Counted from the stretch's first letter, positions 1 to 6,441 are shown. The stretch: 7,189 bases of DNA from an uncultured Clostridia bacterium (GCA_900557285.1 USSJ01000063.1:1-7189); one strand, 5' to 3'. A program made the numbers and translations. The notes: generated by a model from the sequence alone, not told the origin.

Positions 1-32
1 CGCCGCCTGCCGCTTTGTTATTTGACTGTATG

Positions 33-97
33 AGACCGATAAACCGCACGACTCACGCGACACTTTGTCAGACCGATAAACCGCACGATTTACGCGA
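33..97. repeat. Two-copy tandem direct repeat, period 37 bp
   Basis: The 19-mer agaccgataaaccgcacga occurs at 33-51 and again at 70-88. The similarity continues to 60 and 97, with 26 of 28 positions matching and both differences being C/T changes. The copies start 37 bp apart and are separated by 9 nt of unlike sequence. I see no third copy on either side, although the window begins only 32 nt upstream. It lies downstream of the stop codon of the MFS gene, outside any convincing coding region. A short GACA/TGTC inverted repeat (59-69) sits between the copies. Function unknown. Confidence 0.75.
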
Positions 98-110
98 TAT
101 TGCAGAAAAA

Positions 111-1373
111 TTATTTCTTTTCCGACAACGGAAGTCCGAACGGCTTATGCTTGGAAAGCCTGTAAATCAGCACGGAGAAGACGACGGCAAGGATCGGGAA
201 CACCGCACAGCATAAAATTCCCGCTTTCATGCCGAGCTGTTCCGCCGTCCAGCCGAGTCCCGCCGCAAAATCCGCCGCTGCGGGGCTTGCGATCACCGCA
301 TCCGCGATCAGACCCGTGATCTGCGGTCCGACCGAAGCGCCCAGATCGCCGCCCGCCGCCATCAGCGCAAAGACCGCCACGTTCGCATTCGGGAAATGAT
401 CGGTCACCGCGATCAGGCTTCCCGGCCAGAGCATGGAAACACAGAGCCCCGTCAGCCCGCACGCGATGAGTCCTATAATGGGTATGGGGGTGAGCGCCGC
501 CGCCAGATAACAGACAGCCGCCCCCGCCGAACCGAAAATCAATACTTTATAAATGCGCTTTCCGAACGCGCCGTACAGACTCCGCCCCAGTCCGAGCATG
601 AGCGCGAACATCGCCACGCCGAAAATATCGCCCCAGATCTTTTCAAGACCCAACGCCTGTTCCAGATACCCCGACGCCCATTGCGACATCGTACATTCGC
701 TCGCGCCGCCGAAAAAGATACACAAAATACACAAAACAAGCGGTTTGCTGGAAAAAAGCCCGACCGCGCCCGACGTCTTTTCGGGCGTCTGCATGGGCGG
801 GATCTTTGCGAGAAAGAACAACACCGCCGCAACGGCGGGGACGATACCCCAGCCTAAAACCAGCCAATGCCAGTTTTCTCTTCCGATCGCAAGCAACACC
901 CCGCTGCTCACCAGTACGACCCCCACGACGCCCCACGCATACACCGAGTGCAATCGGCTCATGGCGCGTTCGGGATCGGGCGAGGGGATCGCCGCAATGA
1001 TCGGACTGATCAGCACTTCCGAAAGTCCGCCCGACGCCGCAAATACGATCGTTCCCAACGCCAGTCCCGCATACGCGTACTGCGGAAACAAGAACGGCAA
1101 AACGGCAAACAATACAATGCCCGCTACGGTGAGAAGCGGCGTCAGCCGCACGGTCAGCGCTATATTGAATTTGTGCGAAAAAAAGGAAAACAGCAGATCG
1201 ATGCCCAGTTGCGTACAAAAATTGATCAGCACCAGCAACCCGAGCAGGCTGTATGATATTCCGTATTCACTGTAAAAAGTGGAAAAAAGAAGGGGCGAGA
1301 TCGTCGCAACGACCGCCATCGCCACGTTGATCGTATATGCCGCCGCCTTCGTTATTCTGTATTCTGACATCAT
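111..1373 (-). CDS. MFS transporter, probable sugar or glycoside importer
   Basis: This is a 420-residue inner-membrane protein of the major facilitator superfamily. Twelve hydrophobic helices can be placed at roughly residues 12-34, 42-66, 75-96, 100-129, 143-163, 168-189, 211-232, 248-268, 275-295, 297-323, 331-358 and 382-405, with the usual loop between helices 6 and 7 (190-210). Length and layout are normal for the family. There is no periplasmic binding protein or ATPase nearby, so transport would be driven by an ion gradient. The gene follows a GH29 alpha-L-fucosidase by 73 nt on the same strand, which suggests a fucosylated sugar as substrate; this is inferred from context only, and MFS sequence gives no specificity by eye. 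The start is uncertain by one codon: ATG at 1373 and ATG at 1370 are adjacent, and the only purine-rich site (GAGAGA, 1394-1389) is 15-18 nt away, so initiation looks weak. A perfect palindrome lies just upstream of the start. Confidence 0.88.
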   Translation of the reverse strand: MMSEYRITKAAAYTINVAMAVVATISPLLFSTFYSEYGISYSLLGLLVLINFCTQLGIDLLFSFFSHKFNIALTVRLTPLLTVAGIVLFAVLPFLFPQYAYAGLALGTIVFAASGGLSEVLISPIIAAIPSPDPERAMSRLHSVYAWGVVGVVLVSSGVLLAIGRENWHWLVLGWGIVPAVAAVLFFLAKIPPMQTPEKTSGAVGLFSSKPLVLCILCIFFGGASECTMSQWASGYLEQALGLEKIWGDIFGVAMFALMLGLGRSLYGAFGKRIYKVLIFGSAGAAVCYLAAALTPIPIIGLIACGLTGLCVSMLWPGSLIAVTDHFPNANVAVFALMAAGGDLGASVGPQITGLIADAVIASPAAADFAAGLGWTAEQLGMKAGILCCAVFPILAVVFSVLIYRLSKHKPFGLPLSEKK

Positions 1374-1404
1374 TTTATTTTTTCAGATTCTCTCGTGTTT
1401 GACC

Positions 1405-1437
1405 CCTGCCGCCGCACGGCCGCCGTGCGGCGGCAGG
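1405..1437. repeat. 33-nt perfect palindrome between fucosidase and MFS genes
   Basis: Positions 1405-1420 (cctgccgccgcacggc) are the exact reverse complement of 1422-1437, around a single central base at 1421. In RNA this would fold as about 15 base pairs, nearly all G-C, with a 3-nt loop. On the minus strand it begins 9 nt after the fucosidase stop codon and ends 31 nt before the MFS start. No T-run follows on either strand, so it is not a classical intrinsic terminator. It could block 3' exonucleases, lower readthrough into the MFS gene, or be a dispersed palindromic element. Confidence 0.85.
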
Positions 1438-1446
1438 AATTTAATT

Positions 1447-2658
1447 TCAGTTCTCAACACATTCCAGACAAGCGACGCGCGCGGACAGGCTCACCCCGTA
1501 ACAGAACGGACGGACGGCAAACCCGTTGTCCGAAAGTTCGATCTTTTCACCGCTGTCCAACCAATATGCGCGGCGCACCTTAATCGCTTTTCCGAGCTTT
1601 ACTTCTTTCTTTTCCGTCAGCATCGCCACGTTCGGATCCGCGCTCATCGGAACGTTTTTGACAACGATGTACAGCTTATTTTTGTCCGACATGGCAACCC
1701 CGCCTTCACAGGGAATGTCCGCCTTGCGCACGTCGAACAGGAAATTCTTATTGGCACGGATAAATTTCCCGATCTCTTTTAAAAGCGCCTTGTCCGTCGG
1801 ATTGACGGCGCCGTTGCCCATAAGCCCCGTATTGAGAAGGAAATTGCAGTTGCAGGCGCGGCAATCCACCAGGTTTTCGATGAGTTCGCCCACCGATTTA
1901 TAATTGCAATCCTGCTTCGCATAGCCCCAATGATCGTTCAGAACCTGACACATTTCTCCCGCACGCGGCTTGTCCGAACAATCCACGAACCGCGGCTTGC
2001 CCCGCTCGAACGTTACGCTGTCCAGTTCGGGATGCCCCACTTTTCCAAGCTCCGACAATCCCGTATTGTTGATGATCATCGCCTCCGGCTGGTACTTGCG
2101 GATCGTCGCATACAGCCGATCTTCCTGCCAGTCCGCATTCGGTTTGTCCCACATTCCGTCAAACCAAAGCCCGCCGATCTTTCCGTAGTTTTTGCACAAT
2201 ATTTCCACGCTTTCGATCAGATAATCCAGATACTTCGGAAAATTCTCCCTATAATCGGGATTGTGCCAGTCCAAAAGGGTATGATAAAAGAACGGCACCA
2301 GCCCTTCCGCACGGCATGCGTCCGTAAATTCGCGGATCAGATCCCTCCCGCACGCCGCGTGCGGCGCGTCAAACGCGCTCAGCCCGCACGTATCGTACAG
2401 CGAAAAACCGTCGTGATGCCGCGTCGTGAGCGTTATGTACCGCGCCCCCGAGGCTTTTGCCGTCTTTGCAAGCTCGCTCGCCCAGCCCTTCCGTATCTTA
2501 AAGCGCGACGGGAGCGCTTCGTATTTCGCCACATCCAGTTTCGGATCCATCGTGCGGATCCATTCTCCTCTGCCCAACACGCTGTACAGTCCGAAATGCA
2601 CAAAAATTCCGTATCCGAACTTCTTAAACCGCTCGATATAACTAAATTTCCCCTCCAT
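1447..2658 (-). CDS. Alpha-L-fucosidase, glycoside hydrolase family GH29, cytoplasmic
   Basis: The 403-residue product should hydrolyse terminal alpha-L-fucose from glycosides with retention of configuration. GH29 hallmarks run in order: a GIFVHFGLYS segment (17-26), GEW (31-33), the TTRHHDGF block (78-85) that contributes histidines to the fucose pocket, and LWFDGMWD (164-171), where D167 matches the family nucleophile. The acid/base residue is variable in GH29; E219 and E235 are candidates by spacing and I cannot choose between them. WGY (244-246) and LLNTG (275-279) close the barrel, and residues from about 310 form the expected C-terminal beta domain. There is no signal peptide or lipobox, so it should act in the cytoplasm on imported sugars, in keeping with the MFS gene downstream. 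At 403 residues it is on the short side, without extra carbohydrate-binding modules. The ATG at 2658 is supported by GGAGAGGG (2675-2668) 9 nt upstream. It follows the oxidoreductase gamma gene by 49 nt. Confidence 0.93.
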   Translation of the reverse strand: MEGKFSYIERFKKFGYGIFVHFGLYSVLGRGEWIRTMDPKLDVAKYEALPSRFKIRKGWASELAKTAKASGARYITLTTRHHDGFSLYDTCGLSAFDAPHAACGRDLIREFTDACRAEGLVPFFYHTLLDWHNPDYRENFPKYLDYLIESVEILCKNYGKIGGLWFDGMWDKPNADWQEDRLYATIRKYQPEAMIINNTGLSELGKVGHPELDSVTFERGKPRFVDCSDKPRAGEMCQVLNDHWGYAKQDCNYKSVGELIENLVDCRACNCNFLLNTGLMGNGAVNPTDKALLKEIGKFIRANKNFLFDVRKADIPCEGGVAMSDKNKLYIVVKNVPMSADPNVAMLTEKKEVKLGKAIKVRRAYWLDSGEKIELSDNGFAVRPFCYGVSLSARVACLECVEN

Positions 2659-2707
2659 TTTCCTGTTCCCTCTCCATTTTTATTTTCTGGTTTTTGCAAA
2701 AAGTTCT

Positions 2708-3247
2708 TTATTTTTGCGCCATCGCTAAATTCATACCCGTAATGAACGCGCGCTCGTTGCATTCGCTCAGCAGAGCTTTCCCGACAAATTTTTCGTGCAG
2801 GCAGTTGATGATGCTCTTTTGCCGCACCGCGCCCGTCGCCGCAACCAGCACGCCCAGCGCGATCATGTTCGCCGTGCGGATATCGCCCGCTTCCAGCGCG
2901 AGGTCGTTGAGCGGCACGTCGTAAATTTTGACGTCGCTGCGCCCCGCATAAGAATCGGAAAGGGATCCGTTGACAATGATGATCCCGCCGCTCTTCACCC
3001 GCGGCGCAAACTTATGAAAACTCGGCGCGTTCAGCGCAATGAGCACGTCGGGAACGCTGCACAGGGGAGAAGCGATCTCTTCATCCGAAAGGATCACCGA
3101 ACAATTCGCGGTGCCGCCGCGCATTTCCGGCCCGTACGCCGGCAGATAGGAAACTTCCTTCCCTTCATGCAGTCCGCTTTCCGCCAGAAAACGCCCCGCA
3201 CTCAGAACACCCTGGCCGCCCTGGCCTGCCAAAAGAATCCGTATCAT
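2708..3247 (-). CDS. 2-oxoacid:ferredoxin oxidoreductase, gamma subunit
   Basis: This 179-residue protein is the gamma (catalytic-domain III type) subunit of a pyruvate/ketoisovalerate-type oxidoreductase, which takes part in CoA-dependent oxidation of 2-oxoacids. The N-terminal glycine-rich GQGGQG (residues 8-13) followed by LSAGRFLAE, and YGPEMRGGT (38-46), are typical of the family, and the length fits a free-standing gamma subunit. The start is well fixed: ATG at 3247 overlaps the beta-subunit stop as ATGA, and GGAGG (3259-3255) lies 7 nt upstream. A longer open frame runs upstream to 3811, but that part is out of frame with, and shadowed by, the beta gene. The 4-bp overlap implies translational coupling, which would help keep subunits in equal amounts. 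The stop is 49 nt before the fucosidase start. Confidence 0.92.
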   Translation of the reverse strand: MIRILLAGQGGQGVLSAGRFLAESGLHEGKEVSYLPAYGPEMRGGTANCSVILSDEEIASPLCSVPDVLIALNAPSFHKFAPRVKSGGIIIVNGSLSDSYAGRSDVKIYDVPLNDLALEAGDIRTANMIALGVLVAATGAVRQKSIINCLHEKFVGKALLSECNERAFITGMNLAMAQK

Positions 3248-3990
3248 TCCTTCCCCTCCGATTTGTCCCTGTATACGCCCAACGGAAAAGTTTTCGTACA
3301 TTCCTCGCCCATAAAGCGCAGCGCGTCCACCGGGCGCATATGCCAGTTGGTCGGACAGGACACCAACACTTCGATAAACGTGTATCCCCTGCCCTCCGAC
3401 TGAAATTTCAGCGCTTTCTTGATCGCTTTCTTCGCCGCAAGCACGTGTTTTACGTCGTGCGTGGACACGCGCTCGATATAATACGGCGCGTCCAGCGTCG
3501 CAAGAAGCTCGCAGACGCGGATCGGGTACCCGTTCACTTTCGGGTCGCGCCCGCTTTGACAGGTCGTCGCTTTCTGACCGATCAGCGTTGTGGGCGCCAT
3601 CTGTCCGCCCGTCATGCCGTAAATGCTGTTGTTGATGAATATGATCGTGATGTTTTCGCCCCGCGCCGCCGCATGCACCGTTTCCGCCATGCCGATGGAC
3701 GCAAGGTCGCCGTCGCCCTGGTATACGAACACCGTCGAATCGGGCAGGCAGCGCTTGATCCCCGTCGCGACCGCGGGCGCCCTGCCGTGCGCCGCTTCCT
3801 GCATGTCGCAATTAAAATAATCGTACGCAAACACCGCGCAGCCCACCGGCGCGATCCCGATACATTTGTCCTGCAGACCAAGCTCTTCGATGCTCTCCGC
3901 CACCAGCCGATGCACGATCCCGTGCGTACAGCCGGGACAATAATGCATATGCGCGTCCGTCAGCATCTTCGTCTTTTCAAATACTTTCAT
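3244..3990 (-). CDS. 2-oxoacid:ferredoxin oxidoreductase, TPP-binding beta subunit
   Basis: This 248-residue subunit binds thiamine diphosphate and carries the site where the 2-oxoacid is decarboxylated. The TPP motif begins at GDGD (92-95) and ends at NN (120-121), followed by SIYGMTGGQMAPTT (122-135). Other family blocks are YCPGCTHG (17-24), HGRAPAVATG (68-77) and SCPTNWHMRP (211-220). Cysteines C18, C21, C51 and C212 match in order and spacing the four that hold a 4Fe-4S cluster next to TPP in two-subunit archaeal oxidoreductases, so a proximal cluster is likely; this mapping is by eye. The ATG at 3990 overlaps the alpha stop by 4 bp (ATGA), with a purine-rich GGTGAAGG just upstream, and the gene overlaps gamma in the same way. 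The PTNW block and partner alpha type favour the branched-chain (Vor) group over 2-oxoglutarate (Kor), but substrate is not settled by sequence reading. Confidence 0.93.
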   Translation of the reverse strand: MKVFEKTKMLTDAHMHYCPGCTHGIVHRLVAESIEELGLQDKCIGIAPVGCAVFAYDYFNCDMQEAAHGRAPAVATGIKRCLPDSTVFVYQGDGDLASIGMAETVHAAARGENITIIFINNSIYGMTGGQMAPTTLIGQKATTCQSGRDPKVNGYPIRVCELLATLDAPYYIERVSTHDVKHVLAAKKAIKKALKFQSEGRGYTFIEVLVSCPTNWHMRPVDALRFMGEECTKTFPLGVYRDKSEGKE

Positions 3991-5060
3991 GCCTTCACCG
4001 CCTTTTCCAGGGCGTCTTTCGCCGCCTTGACGATCTCGCTTTCTTCGGGTACGTTTCCGCCCGTACGCCCGTAAAAATATACGGGCTTCTTCCCGTTCAC
4101 CGCCAGGCGCACGTCTTCCACCATCTGCCCCAGCGACAGCTCCACCGACAAAAATGCCTTCGTCTGCGGACGGGATGCACAGCGCTCATACGCATTGTCG
4201 GGGAACGGATACAGCGTGATCGGTCGGATACATCCCGCCTTGATCCCCTGTTTGCGCAATTCGTTCACCGCGCTCTTTACGATCCGCGCGACCGTTCCGT
4301 ATGCCGTAAGAACGATCTCGGCATCTTCCGTCCTATATTCGGCGAATAAACGCTCTTTGGCGTAAATTTCGTCATACGTCTTCTGCAATTCGTTGACATG
4401 CGGTTCCAGTTCTTCCGGTTTTATGATCAGAGAATTTAAAATCCTGCGGTCTTTTCCAAAATGCCCGCTCGTCGCCCACGTCTTTTTGGGAATATCCGAA
4501 AGACTGCGCATCGGCGGAAGTTCCACCGGCTCCATCAGCTGGCCGATCATGCCGTCCGCAAGGATCATCGCGGGAACGCGGTAATGATCGGACAGATCAA
4601 AGGCGCGGTAGGTCAGATCGCACGCTTCCTGTACCGAACAGGGCGCCAGCACGATCAGATGATAATCGCCGTGACCGCCGCCTTTGGTCGCCTGAAAATA
4701 ATCGCCCTGCGCCGGAAGGATACCGCCCAGCCCCGGCCCCGCACGCATGATATTCACCACAACGCAAGGGATCCGCGCACAGGCAATGTACGAAATGCCT
4801 TCCTGCTTCAGACTCACGCCCGGACTGGACGAACTCGTCATCGCGCGCACGCCAGCCCCCGCCGCACCGTATACCATATTGATCGCCGCGATCTCCGATT
4901 CCGCCTGTACAAACGTTCCGCCGATCTGCGGCATTTTCACCGACATATATTCCGGAACTTCGTTCTGCGGCGTGATCGGATACCCGAAAAACGCGCGGCA
5001 CCCGTTGCGGATCGCTCCTTCGCAGATCGCTTCCGTTCCGTGCAATAAAATTTTTGACAT
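3987..5060 (-). CDS. vorB: 2-oxoacid:ferredoxin oxidoreductase, alpha subunit, VorB type
   Basis: The 357-residue alpha subunit forms the second half of the TPP site and recognises the 2-oxoacid. The conserved GYPITPQNE block lies at residues 26-34, and E54 in the QAESEIAAI segment matches the family glutamate that activates the cofactor. TSSSSPGVSLKQEGI (75-89) and the glycine-rich stretch around 107-131 are further family blocks. Residues from about 245 onward form the C-terminal domain, including GCIRPITLYPFP (276-287). Length and these blocks resemble proteins named VorB, the subunit of 3-methyl-2-oxobutanoate:ferredoxin oxidoreductase, which produces branched-chain acyl-CoA from deaminated valine, leucine or isoleucine; a 2-oxoglutarate enzyme (KorA) remains possible. 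The ATG at 5060 has AAGAGG (5074-5069) 8 nt upstream. The gene starts 44 nt after the ferredoxin-like gene and overlaps the beta gene by 4 bp. Confidence 0.9.
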   Translation of the reverse strand: MSKILLHGTEAICEGAIRNGCRAFFGYPITPQNEVPEYMSVKMPQIGGTFVQAESEIAAINMVYGAAGAGVRAMTSSSSPGVSLKQEGISYIACARIPCVVVNIMRAGPGLGGILPAQGDYFQATKGGGHGDYHLIVLAPCSVQEACDLTYRAFDLSDHYRVPAMILADGMIGQLMEPVELPPMRSLSDIPKKTWATSGHFGKDRRILNSLIIKPEELEPHVNELQKTYDEIYAKERLFAEYRTEDAEIVLTAYGTVARIVKSAVNELRKQGIKAGCIRPITLYPFPDNAYERCASRPQTKAFLSVELSLGQMVEDVRLAVNGKKPVYFYGRTGGNVPEESEIVKAAKDALEKAVKA

Positions 5061-5104
5061 AATCTGTTCCTCTTTTACCGGAAAATTTCAAGCCGCCGCC
5101 GCGA

Positions 5105-5311
5105 TCACTTTTCGACCGTGATCGCACAGTCCGGACACATGATCGCACAGAACGTACACCCGATACAGTTCTGCGGATTCACCGCCTCCGCCACAAAATA
5201 ACCCGCCGAATTCATGCGATGCTCGCTCAGCGATATCACCTTCTTCGGACAGGCATCCGCACACAGCCCGCATCCTTTGCATACCTTTTCATCGATCGTG
5301 ATCTTCGCCAT
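5105..5311 (-). CDS. Ferredoxin-like delta subunit with two 4Fe-4S clusters
   Basis: This 68-residue protein has two classic CxxCxxCxxxCP motifs: C11, C14, C17, C21 and C49, C52, C55, C59. They predict two 4Fe-4S clusters, with an extra cysteine at 62 outside the motifs. As the first of four consecutive oxidoreductase genes (delta-alpha-beta-gamma order), it should pass electrons from the TPP site to free ferredoxin in the cytoplasm. The 27 residues between motifs are longer than in the simplest clostridial ferredoxins and typical of such subunits. The ATG at 5311 has GGAAGG 8 nt upstream, placed inside the 3' end of the glycosylase gene, which overlaps this one by 23 bp. Annotators would call it VorD- or PorD-like; the symbol is left blank because the substrate is uncertain. 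Confidence 0.93.
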   Translation of the reverse strand: MAKITIDEKVCKGCGLCADACPKKVISLSEHRMNSAGYFVAEAVNPQNCIGCTFCAIMCPDCAITVEK

Positions 5312-6152
5312 ATTTTACACCTTCCCGTTCATAATAAAACATATACTGCTGAAAATACCCGCTGTCTTCCCCGTATTTTTTCTCCAGTTCCTGCGCGATC
5401 TTTTCGCGGTTCTTTTCCCTTCCGCCCAGCCGCTCCCGATACACCCGCTCCGTCCATACGTCCACGGGAAAAGCGTCCGTTCTGTGAAATCCGAACAGCA
5501 AGATGCAGTCCGCAACTTTCCGCCCGATACCGCGCATCTTCAAAAGCCTTTCGCGAAGTTCCCCCGTTTCCAGCTTTGAAAGCTCCGCCGTGCCCCTTTG
5601 CGCAAGTTCCCGCGCCGCCGCCGCTATGTATTCCGCACGGTATCCGAACCCCTGCTTTTTGTAAAACTCCGCATCCTGCTCCGCCAGCTTCTGCGCCGAA
5701 GGAAATGCTCTGTATTCCCTGCCGAAAAATTCTTTTCTCTCGCCAAGGGCCGCCCCCAGCTTTGCAATCATCTGCTTTATGCGCGGTATGTTGTTGTTCT
5801 GCGACAAAAGAAAGGTTACGATCATTTCTTCCGCTTCCTGGTTGAGTATACGGATCCCTTTCCCGTACCGCGCCGCGTCGCAAAGATATCCGCTCCCATC
5901 CCGCTCCGCCCGCGAAACGATCTGAGAATAGTCGCGCGATAAATCAAAATAGTCCGAAAAGTATTCCGCATCCTCCGCCTTGCAGGCGATCTTTACAGAC
6001 CTTTCCGTCTCCGCGATGCGGCATGCGCGCGCTCCCGCACAGACAAAATACCCGCCGCCGTCCCATTCATAACGAAACGTCTGCCCGCATTCCAGTGTCG
6101 CCCGCGGCGAAAAATATTCCTTCCCGATCTCCAGTTCTTTTATCGTATCCAT
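5289..6152 (-). CDS. 8-oxoguanine DNA glycosylase/AP lyase (OGG1-type, HhH-GPD)
   Basis: The 287-residue enzyme should remove oxidised guanine opposite cytosine and nick the abasic site, as the first step of base excision repair. Numbering from the ATG at 6152, it has an N-terminal CGQTFRYE block (22-29) like the GGQSFRW of OGG1, QNNNIPRI (118-125) equivalent to the NNN segment that contacts the estranged cytosine, and the helix-hairpin-helix MRGIGRKVADCILLFG (206-221) with catalytic lysine K212. The VDVW motif follows with catalytic aspartate D231. All key residues are present, so it is predicted active. The open frame extends ten codons upstream to GTG 6182, but that stretch contains the -10 box, so ATG 6152 is preferred. 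No Shine-Dalgarno site is visible and the leader would be only about 11-14 nt. Its 3' end overlaps the ferredoxin gene by 23 bp, indicating co-transcription with the oxidoreductase. Confidence 0.92.
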   Translation of the reverse strand: MDTIKELEIGKEYFSPRATLECGQTFRYEWDGGGYFVCAGARACRIAETERSVKIACKAEDAEYFSDYFDLSRDYSQIVSRAERDGSGYLCDAARYGKGIRILNQEAEEMIVTFLLSQNNNIPRIKQMIAKLGAALGERKEFFGREYRAFPSAQKLAEQDAEFYKKQGFGYRAEYIAAAARELAQRGTAELSKLETGELRERLLKMRGIGRKVADCILLFGFHRTDAFPVDVWTERVYRERLGGREKNREKIAQELEKKYGEDSGYFQQYMFYYEREGVKYGEDHDR

Positions 6153-6170
6153 AAAAACAGTATATTTTAC

Positions 6171-6199
6171 ATTATAACACACTCTTATTTAAAAATCAA
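6171..6199 (-). promoter_or_regulatory. Sigma-A-type promoter for the glycosylase-oxidoreductase series
   Basis: On the minus strand there is TTGATT (6199-6194), a 17-nt spacer, and a perfect TATAAT (6176-6171) preceded by TGT, which gives an extended -10 (TGn). The region upstream is AT-rich. Transcription should begin near 6165-6163, leaving about 11-14 nt before the ATG at 6152. It is the only clear promoter I see for the leftward genes, though internal promoters cannot be excluded. Confidence 0.75.
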
Positions 6200-6422
6200 T
6201 TTTTTTAAATCACTCCCCGCTCTCCCGCCCCCTTGCCAAACTTTTCTTCCGTCCGTTGCCTAAAGCATCTTTCCCTTCGCTTACTTTTTTCTTTCTTCGA
6301 TTTTTACGTAAAACTTTTTCGGGATAAGGCGCGATCGAGATAAATTCCGCGCGGATTTTCGGATTTTTCCGTGAAAAACAGAAAAATCTCTTCCATTTTG
6401 CGCTTTTCAGAAAGATTTGCAC
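6200..6422. other. Divergent intergenic region without a recognised gene
   Basis: This is the middle of the 327-nt spacer between the glycosylase and the membrane-protein start codons. From 6210 to about 6320 the plus strand is strongly pyrimidine-rich. A weak inverted repeat, gatttttc (6362-6369) with gaaaaatc (6381-6388), lies in the right half and has an 11-nt loop and no T-run. I see no tRNA, no riboswitch-like fold that I recognise, and no reading frame with an initiation site and normal composition. Confidence 0.6.
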
Positions 6423-6440
6423 CATTTTGTTCACAAAATG
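6423..6440. promoter_or_regulatory. 18-nt palindrome, candidate operator
   Basis: Arms cattttgt (6423-6430) and acaaaatg (6433-6440) are perfect reverse complements around tc. The site ends 2 nt before the predicted -35 box of the rightward gene, a usual place for a regulator to bind. It does not match the Rex, FNR or Fur consensus that I know; the TTGT/ACAA core is too generic to name a family. Confidence 0.45.
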
Positions 6441-6441
6441 T

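Noticed and set aside
33..97. CRISPR array
   Set aside because: There are only two units, and the 9-nt interval between them is far below spacer length; no cas genes are present.
2642..2677. Eleven-codon mini-frame (ATG 2677 to TAG) overlapping the fucosidase start
   Set aside because: It consists of the purine-rich ribosome site read as codons; no separate initiation signal and no attenuator-like repeat of one amino acid.
2691..2702. TTTTTGCAAAAA palindrome between gamma and fucosidase genes
   Set aside because: It is short and A/T-only except for the centre, expected often in AT-rich spacers, and cannot form a stable hairpin with a loop.
1930..2742. 270-codon plus-strand frame across the fucosidase
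   Set aside because: It is antisense to a gene with clear GH29 motifs and has the R/H/P-rich composition of a shadow frame.
3248..3811. Upstream extension of the gamma-subunit frame (to 3811)
   Set aside because: It lies wholly within the beta-subunit gene in another frame and has arginine/histidine-rich shadow composition; the gamma start at 3247 has a strong ribosome site and family-conforming N-terminus.
6153..6182. Ten-codon N-terminal extension of the glycosylase from GTG 6182
   Set aside because: The segment contains the TATAAT box, so it would lie upstream of the predicted transcription start; the family-like sequence begins after ATG 6152.
6362..6388. Inverted repeat gatttttc/gaaaaatc in the divergent spacer as a terminator
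   Set aside because: The stem is AT-rich with an 11-nt loop and no T-run on either strand, and no gene ends next to it.
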